DNA from: Rhipidocladum racemiflorum
Taxonomy: Eukaryota; Streptophyta; Magnoliopsida; Poales; Poaceae
Assembly: GCA_036346355.1 (NCBI GenBank)
Contig: CM070588.1
Coordinates: 12,633,914-12,697,913 of the forward strand
DNA length: 64,000 bases
Direction: 5' to 3'
Shown one piece after another: positions 46,697 to 57,995 of the stretch. The notes below the pieces were generated by a model. It searched no databases. It was not told where the DNA came from and saw only the letters and a program-made list of their open reading frames with translations. Position 1 is the stretch's first letter, and each line of letters starts with the position of its first letter. A program made the translations under genes and the position numbers.

Positions 46697-48525
46697 GAGA
46701 TTGGCGCCACGTGTCGGGAAGCCTGACCGCCGCGGCAGCGCCGCGTCCACGCCGTCGCGTGTAGACGCCGACACGCGGGCCCGTGTCGAGGGCCCACCTG
46801 TCGGCAACCGTGAGCGTGGCCGAGCCACTGCGTGGACCGAGCCGAGATCGCGGCGCCGGTCCGTGGACCCGAGGCCACGCCGTCGTCACCCGATTGGTCC
46901 ACGTGTCCTGCTGACGCAATAAATGATTTTCCGAAAAAAAAATGATTTAATAATTCGGTTTAATAATTGATTTGAATTTCAAAACTTCAAACGCTTATAA
47001 CTTTTGCGTTTCAACTCCGATTTGAGTGATTCAAATTTCTAAATTCGTATAAAATTGAGATCTACTTAAATATGAATTTTATTTAATTTTTGGACTAAAG
47101 TTTTTCTCTGTAAAATTATTTAATTTATTATTTAAACTTTAAATAATCATAACTTTTGCGTTTTAACTCCGAATTTGACGATTCCAGTTTCTAAAAATTC
47201 ATAAAATTATGTTCTCTCTGTTTATGGATTTTATTGGGATGTTTGGACACTTTTTGCATATTGTTTATTTGTGTATTTGCTATTTGCACGCTTTACGAGT
47301 AGACGTTGAAGTCTTGGGAAGGATTCGAAGGAGAAGTATTGACTCAGGATCCAACTCAAGACCAAGAACAAGTACTTTTTGAAGGCAAGTTGTGCTTTGA
47401 CCATGTTGATCCTATTTTCAAATCTATTTTGATTTAACCTATTGCATGCTAGTTCAATTAGAAAATACTTTATTCAAATATGGGGGATTAGATAAATACC
47501 AATTTGCTGTATGACACCTTGATTATTTAAGTATGTGCTATAACCCCTTGTCACCCTAGTTGTGGATTACTAGTTGGACATTATTACATTGCCAACATGG
47601 GTTTTAGACCGTTGTAGTATACTGCTTAGACCTGCTACGTGCTCATGACATGATTTTGGACAATCAAATGCTAATATTGACTTAATGATATATTGAACCT
47701 GTTTTGGAAAAGTATCATGTGATGTTGATGGCACGTGGTGCATGGTAATCAACTGGGGTTTGATAAATAGTTTTCGACCGGGGCATGTGGCAAGAGTAAT
47801 CAGGTGGGCCAGTTGTGGCATTGGGGATGTTGATTTGGTTCTTCGTGTAGTCTTGCCCTGGTCACCCTAAGGACTTAACCTTGCAAGCCTTTGAACTGGG
47901 TCTAACGTGCAACCACATGTCTGTAATGGGACGGACCTAGTTGACTAAGTTGCTAATAACGTACCTGTGGGACCTCAGGAGGTCAACTACACCCTTTGTG
48001 TAAGTTGTACAGTGTACCGGGCCGAGGCCAGTACCCATCTAACGGTTGATTGGCCTAGACTTCGCCTTAGCTAAGGGAAGGGTTAGTGCGCAATAACCTG
48101 GGAGGACCACTTGTATTGTTAGAGGTTTCCAAAGACTTTGTTACTGAGGAACTCGCCTTTGTGGTGTTTGACTGTATCTTGTGGGTAAAGTGCATAACCT
48201 CTGCAGAGTGTAGAATCTATTCGAATAGCCGTGTCCGCGGTATTGGACATCGCTCAGAATTACAATCAAGGGTTAGATTTTCTCAAAAATAACTTGGACT
48301 TGAGCGGTTGGGTTGGATCGACAATGATGTTAGAAATGTGGTTTAGGATGGGAAAAATGTTTGTTAAACTCCTTGAAAAGTTATTTATGCTTTACTTGTT
48401 TCTACTGCTTTCGAATCTACTTATACTACTTGTCAAATGCTGTTTTTTGCAAATATACCTTGAGCTATTCCTTTGTACCAAGCCATGCATATAGTATATT
48501 AGCTTCGCATTCTGCATGACTTGTC

Positions 48526-48540
48526 GAGTACCAAGTACTC
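48526..48540 (+). other. LTR hairpin GAGTAC-CAA-GTACTC (LTR 2)
   Basis: Six-base-pair perfect stem; next bases ACCCTTGCC. The base before reads TC where LTR 1 and 3 have CT. Confidence 0.75.
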
Positions 48541-48913
48541 ACCCTTGCCACAATATAACACCGCTTGAAGAGGAGATTACACCGGCTTTGGAGGAGGAGC
48601 TCCAAGAGGGACCGTCTACTTAGGGAAGCGAGCCCAGTCGATTGCACGTGGTATACTTGGATGGCGCCAATGGTTATTTGATTTTCCGCTGCTACTATTT
48701 CTCTCTTAATAAGTTTCGCCATAGGCGCATACATTGTGACTTGACCATAAGGTTAAGTAACCAGTTTGACTATTTAAATAAAGTACTCTATTAGTATCGA
48801 GTGGTATGATTGTGATATTTACCGATGTTAAGACTGTGTGCACTAGCGCGTTCCTGGACTAGTGCTGAATACACAGAGGGTCCGGATTTGCAAATTCGGG
48901 GTCCCGACAGAGG

Positions 48914-48931
48914 TGGTATCAGAGCCAGGTT
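48914..48931 (+). other. Primer-binding site, Tekay unit 2
   Basis: TGGTATCAGAGCCAGGT, same as unit 1, right after LTR 2. Confidence 0.92.
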
Positions 48932-49126
48932 GACCGTAGGCTCAACCCTAAGCTAGAATGGTCGTAGTGAGGATAAAACTTATTTTCTAAAGCTAAAAAT
49001 TTGTCAAGACAAGAAATGACATCTCGACTTATCCCCCTTCTCTCTTTTCTTGTCTCTTGCTGAATTTTTCCTTACCTTGTCACGATTTGAAAATTTCGAG
49101 TTCTTACGTAAGCACTCTTGTGACAG

Positions 49127-49846
49127 ATGGAGGAAGAGTTCAACTACGTTGATTTGGGAGTTGGTCACGCTGCAGAACTTTGGCATATGCTACAAACTCT
49201 CGGAGATTTTGAGAAGCCCCAATACCAAGTGGAAGTGATCAGACAAGCGGGATTGATCAAGGCATGTGACGTGAAGATTGAGGTACCTGCTAGGAAGAAG
49301 GGCCCAGGCAATCGCCCGATACACTGCACTGCCAGGAGATCTACAATGCAGATGGGTATCCAAGAAGTATCACGACGAGCAATGCGGCACATTACCCGTA
49401 TCTACGCTAGAGAGTTGGAGAGCACGGTGTTCCGTTATCACCCGCGCAGCGATAACCTTCTTGACCCGAAGGCGATTCAGGATGAGGATGCCATGATTAC
49501 ACAGTTGGCACGATTTGTTGTCGCCCAGGAGGATGTACTCGATGATACAAGCAAAGAGCTACAGAAGGCCCGCAAGGAGATCACGACAGAGAAGAATAGA
49601 TGGCGGGAAGCTCAAGAGTATGTGTCCCACCTTCTGCAAAGGATTGTAGAGTTAGAGATGGCTTTGTACGGACCAGAACCAGAGCCAGTACTCGAGCTGC
49701 ACGAGCCAGATCCGGAGGAGTCAGATCTCGATGAGGACACTGCTTCTTCGACTACCACAGATGACACAGTTGCTGGACATGGCAATCGTTTCGCGCCTAT
49801 GCCGCAGCATCCGTACCCAGGCCGTGGAGGTTTTCTCGATGAGTGA
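49127..49846 (+). CDS. Tekay ORF1 (pre-gag ORF), unit 2, intact 239 codons
   Basis: It starts MEEEFNYVDLGVGHAAELW and runs unbroken to ...GRGGFLDE. An N-terminal domain of about 120 residues (basic middle: PARKKGPGNRPIH, then RRAMRHITRIYARELES) is followed by a Lys/Glu/Arg-rich coiled-coil-like segment (residues about 140-190) and an acidic, Pro-rich tail (EPEPVLELHEPDPEESDLDED). No known catalytic motif, signal peptide or membrane span. Against unit 1, the first about 190 codons show three silent changes (CTG/TTG Leu, GCT/GCA Ala, GCC/GCT Ala) and one replacement. The ATG follows GTGACAG. Function unknown; RNA-binding or assembly roles are only guesses. Confidence 0.8.
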   Translation: MEEEFNYVDLGVGHAAELWHMLQTLGDFEKPQYQVEVIRQAGLIKACDVKIEVPARKKGPGNRPIHCTARRSTMQMGIQEVSRRAMRHITRIYARELESTVFRYHPRSDNLLDPKAIQDEDAMITQLARFVVAQEDVLDDTSKELQKARKEITTEKNRWREAQEYVSHLLQRIVELEMALYGPEPEPVLELHEPDPEESDLDEDTASSTTTDDTVAGHGNRFAPMPQHPYPGRGGFLDE

Positions 49847-50133
49847 GCGTAGGTTCTATAGTGAGACTCCTTCGCCGAGTCGCGTCATAGAATAAAGAGT
49901 CACCCTTTAGGCGTTAGACTCCAGTGTTAGTTCGATTTGAATTTTCATTGTTTGCTGAGTGTGCAGTATGTGTTGCAAGGCCCTTAGGCATTGTAAGCAA
50001 CCATACCAAGTTATTAATATCATTAGTTAATAAAGTTGGACCTTAAAGTTACACCTTTCGCCCCGCATAAGTTCCATATTACTTGTCTATTCTTGTTTCC
50101 CTCTCATCTCTAAAACTTAGAGCAAATCGACAG
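49847..50133 (+). other. Spacer between ORF1 and gag, unit 2
   Basis: Nearly identical to 40755-41045, with the same pyrimidine stretch and CGACAG before the gag ATG. Confidence 0.5.
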
Positions 50134-51215
50134 ATGGTGAACACCCGTGGAAACTTTGGAAGTAATGGAAGCGGTTCTCGCCAAATAGAAACCCCAATGA
50201 TGGAGCACCAAAGACCGCCAGTTGATATGCAGAATTTTGGAGCATTTCTTGCTGCTCAGACTCAGTTGATGCATGCTATGATGCAACAAATGCAACACGT
50301 CACTGCTCAGGCCACAGCTAATCAAGTCAATCAGGGACAACGCCAGAATACAAGACTACCAGAGTTCATGAGGACTCACCCACCCACTTTCTCTGGGAAT
50401 GCCAATCCATTGGTGGCCGATGATTGGTTAAGGTCAATTGAGAGGAAGCTACACATAGCTCAATGCATAGGAAATGAGAAGGTAATCTACGCTTCTCATC
50501 AGTTGGAAGGAACAGCCGCCGAATGGTGGGAGAATTTCTGTGCCACGCAAGAGAACCCTCAAGACATCACTTGGGAAGAGTTCACGGCTGCATTCCGCCA
50601 GTATCACGTGCCTGAAGGAATCATGGACCTTAAGAAAAGGAGTTCAGAGCACTGAAGCAAGGTAATCAGCCAGTGGCCGACTACCTGAACAAGTTCACAC
50701 AGCTAGCACGCTACGCACCTAAGGATGTAGCGACAGATAAAGCCAGATAGTCTCGTTTTATGAAGGGACTTAACTCAGGATTGCAAGTAGGATTGATCAC
50801 CCACACCTTCCCAGATTTCCAAGAATTGGTGAATAAGGCGCTTATTCTTGAGGACAAGCGCAAGGAACTGGATGAGAACAGGAAGCGCAGGATGCAACAG
50901 CAAGGATCACGCCAGGGAACGCAACAGCGTTTGAGAGTTGCACCAAATCAATTTTTCGATTCCAGCCACAGAATGCCACAAGGACACCGTCACGGCACCA
51001 AGACACATCAATCGTAACTACTGCACCCAGCCCCCGCTAGAAACACTACTCGTGCAATCGAAGGAATAGTGAAACACCGCTACAATCGCAACGAGCCAGG
51101 ACACTTTGCCAACAGCTTGTCCAAAGAAGACAGCAGGAGTGACCCGGTTCGCTTCAATCTAGGAACCACCCCAGCTAGGACGCCAAAGACACACGAGTCA
51201 CACCCTGCACCATGG
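50134..51215 (+). pseudogene. gag: Tekay gag, unit 2
   Basis: Same domain order as unit 1. The frame breaks at about 50635 (one G missing in the AAAGAGGAG stretch), and a TAG stop at 50748-50750 replaces the CAG of unit 1. The knuckle region (51069-51122) keeps NEPGHFANS but has lost frame around it. The stop is a C-to-T change and looks like true decay, unlike most other differences. Confidence 0.86.
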
Positions 51216-51655
51216 TGAGAGGCCGAGTCAACCATGTCACCGCCGATGCAACTGCAGAATGCTCTGACGTCGTCTTGGGTAAGTTACTTGTTAACTCAGT
51301 ACACACCAGCTTTGTTTGACTCGAGCTTCGCATTCGCTTGTTTCGCAAGGCTTTGCTACTAGAAATGATTTGGGGATTGCCAAACTTAAGTGCATGCTTT
51401 TAGTTCAAACCCCTGGTTCCGAACTCCGAGCGAAAGTAGGATGTTCCGGGGTGAGAATACTAATAGATGGAATAGAGTTCCTAGCAAACCTTATTATTTT
51501 GGAAACCCAGACCTTAGACGTCATATTGGGAATGGATTGGTTATCCAAGCACAAGGCCGTATTGGATTGTGGACGAAGGACTATCTCAGTTGAGAGCCCG
51601 TGTGGGAAGAAAGTGGAATTTCAAGCCACTGCCGTCAGAGAAGGACAGTTGATGG
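51216..51655 (+). pseudogene. pro: Tekay protease, unit 2
   Basis: After a broken active site (ASHS readable, DSG frame lost at 51318-51325), the body is open: GIAKLKCMLLVQTPGSEL, then LDVILGMDWLSKHKAVLDCG with the second motif. Confidence 0.8.
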
Positions 51656-52560
51656 TTAACAGTACCAAGGCAATCAGCATAGAGGATGTCTCAGTAGTGA
51701 ATGAGTACCCAGATGTTTTTCCTGAAGACCTACCTGGTATGCCGCCAGACAGGGACATAGAGTTTGTGATAGAGCTTGTACTGCACAAAGACCGATAGCA
51801 AAGAGACCCTATCGGATGTCCACCGAGGAGTTGGTAGAAATGAAGAAACAGCTAGAAGAGTTAATGGAGAAAGGATTTATCAGACCGAGTTCGTCACCAT
51901 GGGGAGCACCAGTTTTGTTTGTCAAGAAAAAGGACGGGAGTTTTAGGATGTGCATTGACTACCGTGCACTCAATGAAGTCACCGTGAAGAATAAGTATCC
52001 GCTACCCAGGATTGATGATTTGTTCGATCAGCTGAGAGGAGCCGGAGTTTTCTCCAAGATTGATCTAAGATCGAGATACCATCAGTTGAAGATCCGATCA
52101 GAAGATATCCCGAAGACTGCATTCTCGTCAAGATATGGACATTACGAGTTCTGATTATGTCCTTTGGGTATCGACGAATGCGCCAGCATATTTCATGAAT
52201 ATGATGAATAAGGTGTTCATGGAGTATTTGGACAAGTTTGTCGTCGTGTTCATAGATGACATCCTAATCTACTCCAAGACGGAGGAAGAACATGCCGAAC
52301 ACTTAAGGAGAGTTTTAGAAAAGCTGAGGGAACAGCAACTTTTCGCCAAGTTCAGCAAGTGTGATTTTTGGAAGGATAAGGTAGAATTCCTCGGACATGT
52401 AATGACCGCAGAAGGAGTCGCCGTAGATCCAAGCAAAGTAGAAGCGGTGTTACATTGGGAGAGCACCAAGATCGTGACCCAGATCTGGAGTTTCCTTGGA
52501 ATGGCAGGGTACTACCGCCGTTTCATTGAAGGCTTTTCGACAATTGCGAAACCTCTTACG
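51656..52560 (+). pseudogene. pol: Tekay reverse transcriptase, unit 2
   Basis: NEYPDVFPEDLPGMPPDRDI leads into RT. A small loss near 51780 shifts frame. Then EKGFIRPSSSPWGAPVLFVKK, CIDYRALNEVTVKNKYPLP and FSKIDLRSRYHQLKI are intact, a further shift occurs at 52152-52175, and the catalytic FIDD is at 52249-52260. KFSKCDFW and LGHVMTAEGV with GMAGYYRRFIEGF are intact. Better kept than unit 1. Confidence 0.88.
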
Positions 52561-53060
52561 CAATTGCTGAAAAAGGAGAAGAAGTTTGCATGGACGCCAG
52601 AATGTGAAAGGATTTCAAGAGCTGAAGAAGCGATTGACATCAGCACCGGTGTTAGTTCTGCTGGATGTTAATTAAAGCTTTGATATTTATTGTGACGCAT
52701 CGCGCCAAGGACTTGGATGTGTGCTGATGCAGAACGGAAAGGTCGTCGCTTATGCATCAAGGCAGTTGAGGCCGCATGAGGAAAATTATCCGACACATGA
52801 ACTAGAGTTAGCTGCCGTAGTGCATGCTTTGAAGATATGGCGTCACTATCTGATTGGAAACAGATGTGAAGTATATACGGATCATAAGAGCCTTAAGTAC
52901 ATATTCACCCAGTCGGATCTGAATATGAGGCAAAGGACATGGTTAGAGTTAATCAAGGACTACAATGTTGGAATCCATTACCATCCCGGGAAGGCCAACG
53001 TAGTAGCCGATGCTCTGAGTCGGAAAAGCCATACCGTGAGTACGTTGCTAGCCACAAGTC
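52561..53060 (+). pseudogene. pol: Tekay RNase H, unit 2
   Basis: Starts after LTQLLKKEKKFAWTPEC. YCDASRQGLGC is present but out of frame with the ORF that begins at 52721 (AYASRQLRPHEENYPTHELE, then VYTDHKSLKYIF and VADALSRK). Catalytic Asp and Glu positions are retained. Confidence 0.86.
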
Positions 53061-54110
53061 AGGATGAGTTATGTGAGGATTTACATAGAATGAAGATTGA
53101 GGTGGTACCTAGCGGATTCTTGGCCGCATTAGAAGTAAAGCCTACCCTAGAGGACCAGATCCGAAGGATGTAGGATGATGACAAAATCCGCAGGATTAAG
53201 TCCATCAAGGAAGAAGGCAATGCAGAGGAATTCAAGTTGGATGAGCAAGGCACGTTATGGATGACGGATCGGATTTGTGTGCCTAACAAGAAGGAGTTAA
53301 AGCAATCGATTTTGGAAGAAGCCCATGACTCCAAGTATTCAATTCATCCCGAAGCCCCAAGATGTATCAGATCTCAAGGAAAGATTCTGGTGGCCAAGCA
53401 TGAAGCGTGAAGTTGCCGAGCATGTTGCATTGTGCGATGTTTGCCAGAAAGTCAAGGCAATGCATCAGAAACCAGCAGGATTGCTACAACCGCTGAAAAT
53501 ACCTGAGTGGAAGTGGGAGGAAATCGGAATGGATTTCATTACCGGTTTGCCTAAGACTCAAGGAGGTTATGACTCCGTATGGGTTATAGTGGATCGCTTG
53601 ACCAAAGTAGCCCATTTTATCCCCGTGAAGACCACTTACTCGGGGGATAAATTGGCAGAGTTGTACATGATCGAGATCGTCTGTTTGCACGGTGTGCCAA
53701 AGAGGATCGTGTCAGACGAAGGTACCCAATTTACCTCAAGGTTCTGGAATAAGTTGCATGAAGCCATGGGAACCCGTTTGAACTTCAAGATGACCTATCA
53801 TCCACAGACGGATGGACAGACCGAAAGAGTCAATCAGATTCTGGAGGATATGTTAAGAGCTTGTGCATTGGCTTATGCTACCTCTTGGGATAAGAGTTTG
53901 CCGTATGCCGAGTTCATTTACAACAATAGTTATCAGGCTAGTTTAAATATGTCACCTTTTGAGGCATCAGATGGTCGACCTGTCGGACGCCATTGAATTG
54001 GAATGAGACCGCGAGCGCCGTGTCTTCGGCCTGATATTCTTCAAGAGGTCAAGAGCGGATTGCCATGATTAGGAAAGGTTGAAAATAGCCCAATCACGAC
54101 GTAAGAGTTA
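53061..54110 (+). pseudogene. pol: Tekay integrase, unit 2
   Basis: An early stop lies near 53170 (GGATGTAGGATG). The zinc part is slightly damaged (IHP then shifted). From 53325 it is open for 223 codons with the full DDE set: Asp in GMDFITGL, Asp in IVSDEGTQF, Glu in GQTERVNQ. It continues through YNNSYQASLNMSPFE before the frame ends at about 53990. Confidence 0.88.
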
Positions 54111-54131
54111 TCTTGACAACCGTCGCGGGAT

Positions 54132-54572
54132 TTGAGTTTTGAACCAGAAGACTTTGTATACCTCAGAGTTACGCCTCTCAGGGGAGTTAAGAGGTTCCAT
54201 GCCAAAGGGAAACTCGCACCCCGTTATGTTGGACCATTTAAGATTTTGAGCCGCAGAGGCGAAGTTGCTTATCAGCTGGAGTTGCCACAGTCGTTAGCAG
54301 GAGTACATGACGTATTCCATGTGTCCCAGTTGAAGAAGTGTCTCCGAGTACCTGAGGAACAGACGCCGCTAGAGTCACTCGAGTTGCAAGAAGATTTGAC
54401 TTACAAGGAGCATCCCGTGAAGATTTTAGACACCATGGATCGAGAGACTAGAAACAAGTCAACCCGTTTCTGTAGAATTCAGTGGAGCAACCATGCAGAG
54501 AGCGAAGCGACTTGGGAGCGCGAAGAGGATCTGAAGAAAGAGTTTCCAAACCTATTCCGTAGTAAGCCCTGA
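54132..54572 (+). pseudogene. pol: Tekay integrase C-terminus with chromodomain-like tail, unit 2 (146 open codons)
   Basis: Differs from 45039-45479 in very few residues (for example EVAYQL for KVAYQL, VPEEQT for VPQEQT). Same GPF block and tail with ILDTMD, IQWSNH and EATWE. Confidence 0.88.
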
Positions 54573-54590
54573 ATCTCGGGGACGAGATTC
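54571..54590 (+). other. Inverted repeat at the pol stop, before the polypurine tract (unit 2)
   Basis: Arms GAATCTCG and CGAGATTC with spacer GGGA, then TATTAAGGGGGGGAGG. Confidence 0.82.
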
Positions 54591-54608
54591 TATTAAGGGG
54601 GGGAGGTT
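54591..54608 (+). other. Polypurine tract, Tekay unit 2
   Basis: TATTAAGGGGGGGAGGTT directly before LTR 3; one G more than in unit 1. Confidence 0.85.
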
Positions 54609-55751
54609 TGTAACACCCCAAAATTTTGCTTTTCTTAAATTCATGTGTGATTTGGCACTTTGGTGAATTTTTGGAATTTTCTGGAATTTATTTGGATTTA
54701 TTTGGAATTTATTAGAATTTATTCCATTTTGAAATAATTAAAGAATTTAATTTTGCAAATAAAATTTTGTTGGAAATATTTTATTTGAGTCCAAAATGTT
54801 CCAAAATATTTTTCAGAATTTTTCTGGAATTTTTCTGAGTATTTTGCTATTTTTAATGAATTAAATGAATTTCTGGGAATTATTTTAATTATTAAATCGC
54901 TGGAAAATGCGATTGGGTTTGCACTGTTCATCCGACCGAGCCGCACCCGAGTTAGACTCGAGTCCGACCCGAGCCAAAAGTCGGTCGAACCCAACCCTAA
55001 CCAAGTTGATCCCGACCGTCGGATCGAGATCCAACTGGCCGGATTGGATCGCATCGGTTTAGCCGAGACCGGACCGGACCTCTTGCCCGTCGCGATCGCG
55101 GGCCATTGATCGCGCCACGTGGACGGTCGTCGTCGTCGTCTCCGCCCCGAGTCCGAAAGGCCGGACTCCGCCGCCGCCGGGCCGTGGAGAATTAGGTTTC
55201 CGCCTCGCACGAACGCCGAGGCTATTTAAAGCCCGGTCACGCCCGAGGTTGCCCTCCTCCGCGGCGCACTGTCCTCGAGCCATCTCGCTGGCCGTCGCCG
55301 TTTGCCCGTCTGAGCTCGCCGTAGTTGGAGGAGGTGTCCGCCGCGTTTGCGCCGCTCGCCGCCGTCCGTCGTCTTCCGCCGAGAAGGAGCCAGATCCGAG
55401 TCCCCGCCGAGACGCACCAAGAGACCACCCACTTCGCCGGAAAGGCGTGCAACGCCGCTTTGCCGGTGTGGTCTTCATTCCCAACGCCGACCGCCGAGCT
55501 CCGCCGTGGACATCGCAGACCGCGAAGCTTCTCCACCGTCGGATCTTCATCGCACGGTCCAGATTCGTCCACGCCACCCACGGTAAAGAATCACGTGTTA
55601 ATCTCCAGATCTAATCTCAACCGTTAGATCTAGATCCAACGGCTTAGATTGAACCACGCTCATAGCGATAGATTGATCTTGACCGTCCGATCAAGATCGA
55701 ACGGTCGGATTAGTGGAGTTGTTTTCCTGCCGCGTTAGCCAGATCTAATCT

Positions 55752-55777
55752 GGCCGTTGATTTTCAAATCAACGGCC
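55752..55777 (+). other. Perfect 26-bp palindrome in Tekay LTR 3
   Basis: Same arms and spacer as in LTR 2. Confidence 0.82.
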
Positions 55778-57605
55778 GAGATTGCGCCACGTGTCGGAAG
55801 CCTCGACCGTCGCGGTCAGCGCCCGCCCACGCGCTGGCAGTGTGACGCCGACACGCAGGCCCGCGTGTCGAGGGCCCACTGTCGGCCGCGTGAGTCGTGT
55901 GGGCCGAGCCCACTGGGGACCGAGCCGAGACCGTCTGCGCCGTCCGTGGACCCGAGGCCACGCGTCGTCACCCGATTGGTCCACGTGTCCTCGCCGACGC
56001 AATAAATGATTTTCCTAAAAGAAAATGATTTAATAATTCGGTTTAATAATTGATTTGAATTTCAAAACTTCAAACGCTTATAACTTTTATGCGTTTCAAC
56101 TCCGATTTGAGTGATTCAAATTTCTAAATTCGTATAAAATTGAGATCTACTTAAATATGAATTTTATTTAATTTTTGGACTAAAGTTTTTCTCTGTAAAA
56201 TTATTTAATTGATTATTTAAACTTTAAATAATCATAACTTTTGCGTTTTAACTCCGAATTTGACGATTCCAGTTTCTAAAAATTCATAAAATTATGTTCT
56301 CTCTGTTTATGGATTTTATTTGGATGTTTGGACACTTTTGCATATTGTTTATTTGTGTATTTGCTATTTGCACGCTTTACGAGTAGACGTTGAAGTGCCG
56401 GAAGGATTCGAAGGAGAAGTATTGACTCAAGATCCAACTCAAGACCAAGAACAAGTACTTTTTGAAGGCAAGTTGTGCTTTGACCATGTTGATCCTATTT
56501 TGAAATCTATTTTGATTTAACCTATTGCATGCTAGTTCAATTAGAAAATACTTTATTCAAATATGGGGGATTAGATAAATACCAATTTGCTGTATGACAC
56601 CTTGATTATTTAAGTACGTGCCATAACCCCTTGTCACCCTAGTTGTGGATTACTAGTTGGACATTATTAGATTGCCAACATGGGTTTTAGACCGTTGTAG
56701 TATCGCTTAGACACACTTTCGTGCTCATGACATGATTTTGGACAATCAAATGCTAATATTGACTTAATGATATATTGAACCTGTTTTGGAAAAGTATCAT
56801 GTGATGTTGATGGCACGTGGTGCATGGTAATCAAGCGGGGTTTGATAAATAGTTTTCGGCCAGGGCATGTGGCAAGAGTAATCAGGTGGGCCGGTTGTGG
56901 CATTGGGGATGTTGATTTGGTTCTTGGGTAGTCTTGCCCTGGTCACCCTAAGGACTTAACCTTGCAAGCCTTTGAACTGGTCTAACGTGCAACCACATGT
57001 CTGTAATGGGACGGACCTAGTTGACTAAGTTGCTAATAACGCACTGTGGGACCTCAGAGGTCAACCACACCCTTTGTGTAAGTTGTGCGGGGAGCGTCTG
57101 GGCCGAGGCCAGTACTCCATCTAACGGTTGATTGGCCTAGACTTCGCCTTAGCTAAGGGAAGGGTTAGTGCGCAATAACCTGGAGGACCACTTGTATTGT
57201 TAGAGGTTTCCAAAGACTTTGTTACGGAACTCACCTTTGTCTTTGTTTATTTGTATCTTGTGGGTAAAGTGCATAACCTCTGCAGAGTGTAGAATCTATT
57301 CGAATAGCCGTGTCCGCGGTATTGGACATCGCTCGGGAATTACAGTCAAGGGTTAGATTTTCTCAAAAATAACTTGGACTTGAACGGTTGGGTTGGATTG
57401 ACAATGATGTTAGAAATGTGGTTTAGGATGGGAAAAATGTTTGTTAAACTCCTTGAAAAGTTATTTATGCTTTACTTGTTTCTACTGCTTTCGAATCTAC
57501 TTATACTACTTGTCAAATGTCAAGCATCGCAAATATACCTTGAGCTATTCCTTTGTACCAAGCCATGCATATAGTATATTAGCCTGCATTCTGTGCATGA
57601 CTTGC

Positions 57606-57622
57606 TGAGTACCAAGTACTCA
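57606..57622 (+). other. LTR hairpin TGAGTAC-CAA-GTACTCA (LTR 3)
   Basis: Seven-base-pair perfect stem, then CCCTTGCC. Confidence 0.75.
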
Positions 57623-57995
57623 CCCTTGCCACAATATAACACCAGTTGAAGAGGAGATTACACCAGCTTTGGAGGAGGAGCTCCAAGAGGGACCGTCTAC
57701 TTAGGGAAGCGAGCCCACCACTGCCTGTGGTATACTGGATGGCGCCACGAAGTTATTTGATTTTCCGCTGCTACTATTTCTCTCTTAATAAGTTTCGCCC
57801 TGCGAGGCGTACATTTGTGACTTGACCATAAGGTTAAGTAACCAGTTTGACTATTTAAATAAAGTACTCTATTAGTATCGAGTGGTATGATTGTGATATT
57901 TACTGATGTTAAGACTGTGTGCACTAGCGCGTTCCTGGACTAGTGCTGAATACACAGAGGGTCCGGATTTGCAAATTCGGGGTCCCGACAGCATT

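Larger units (their letters stand above)
45515..48909 (+). repeat. Tekay array LTR 2 (shared by both units)
   Basis: Starts TGTAACACCCC after a polypurine tract and ends CCCGACA before a PBS, so it serves as 3' LTR of unit 1 and 5' LTR of unit 2. Contains TATTTAAA at 46135, the palindrome at 46671 and the hairpin at 48526 (GAGTAC-CAA-GTACTC). Confidence 0.94.
36400..57990 (+). mobile_element. Tekay chromovirus array: LTR-interior-LTR-interior-LTR
   Basis: Three LTRs of about 3.4 kb (36400-39818, 45515-48909, 54609-57990) alternate with two interiors of about 5.7 kb. Every LTR-interior junction has a PBS or polypurine tract in the right place. Only one target duplication (GCATT) surrounds the whole 21.6 kb, and none separates the two units. 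Interiors code ORF1, Gag, protease, RT, RNase H, integrase and a chromodomain-like tail: Gypsy chromovirus, Tekay clade. Likely source is unequal recombination between LTRs of the same insertion. Confidence 0.93.
54609..57990 (+). repeat. Tekay array LTR 3
   Basis: TGTAACACCCC to GGGGTCCCGACA, 3382 bp, followed by GCATT. TATTTAAA at 55223, perfect palindrome at 55752-55777, hairpin at 57606-57622. Confidence 0.94.

Noticed and set aside
45515..48909. LTR 2 as a separate solo LTR between two elements
   Set aside because: It is joined to a polypurine tract on the left and a PBS on the right and has no target duplication of its own, so it is shared by both units.
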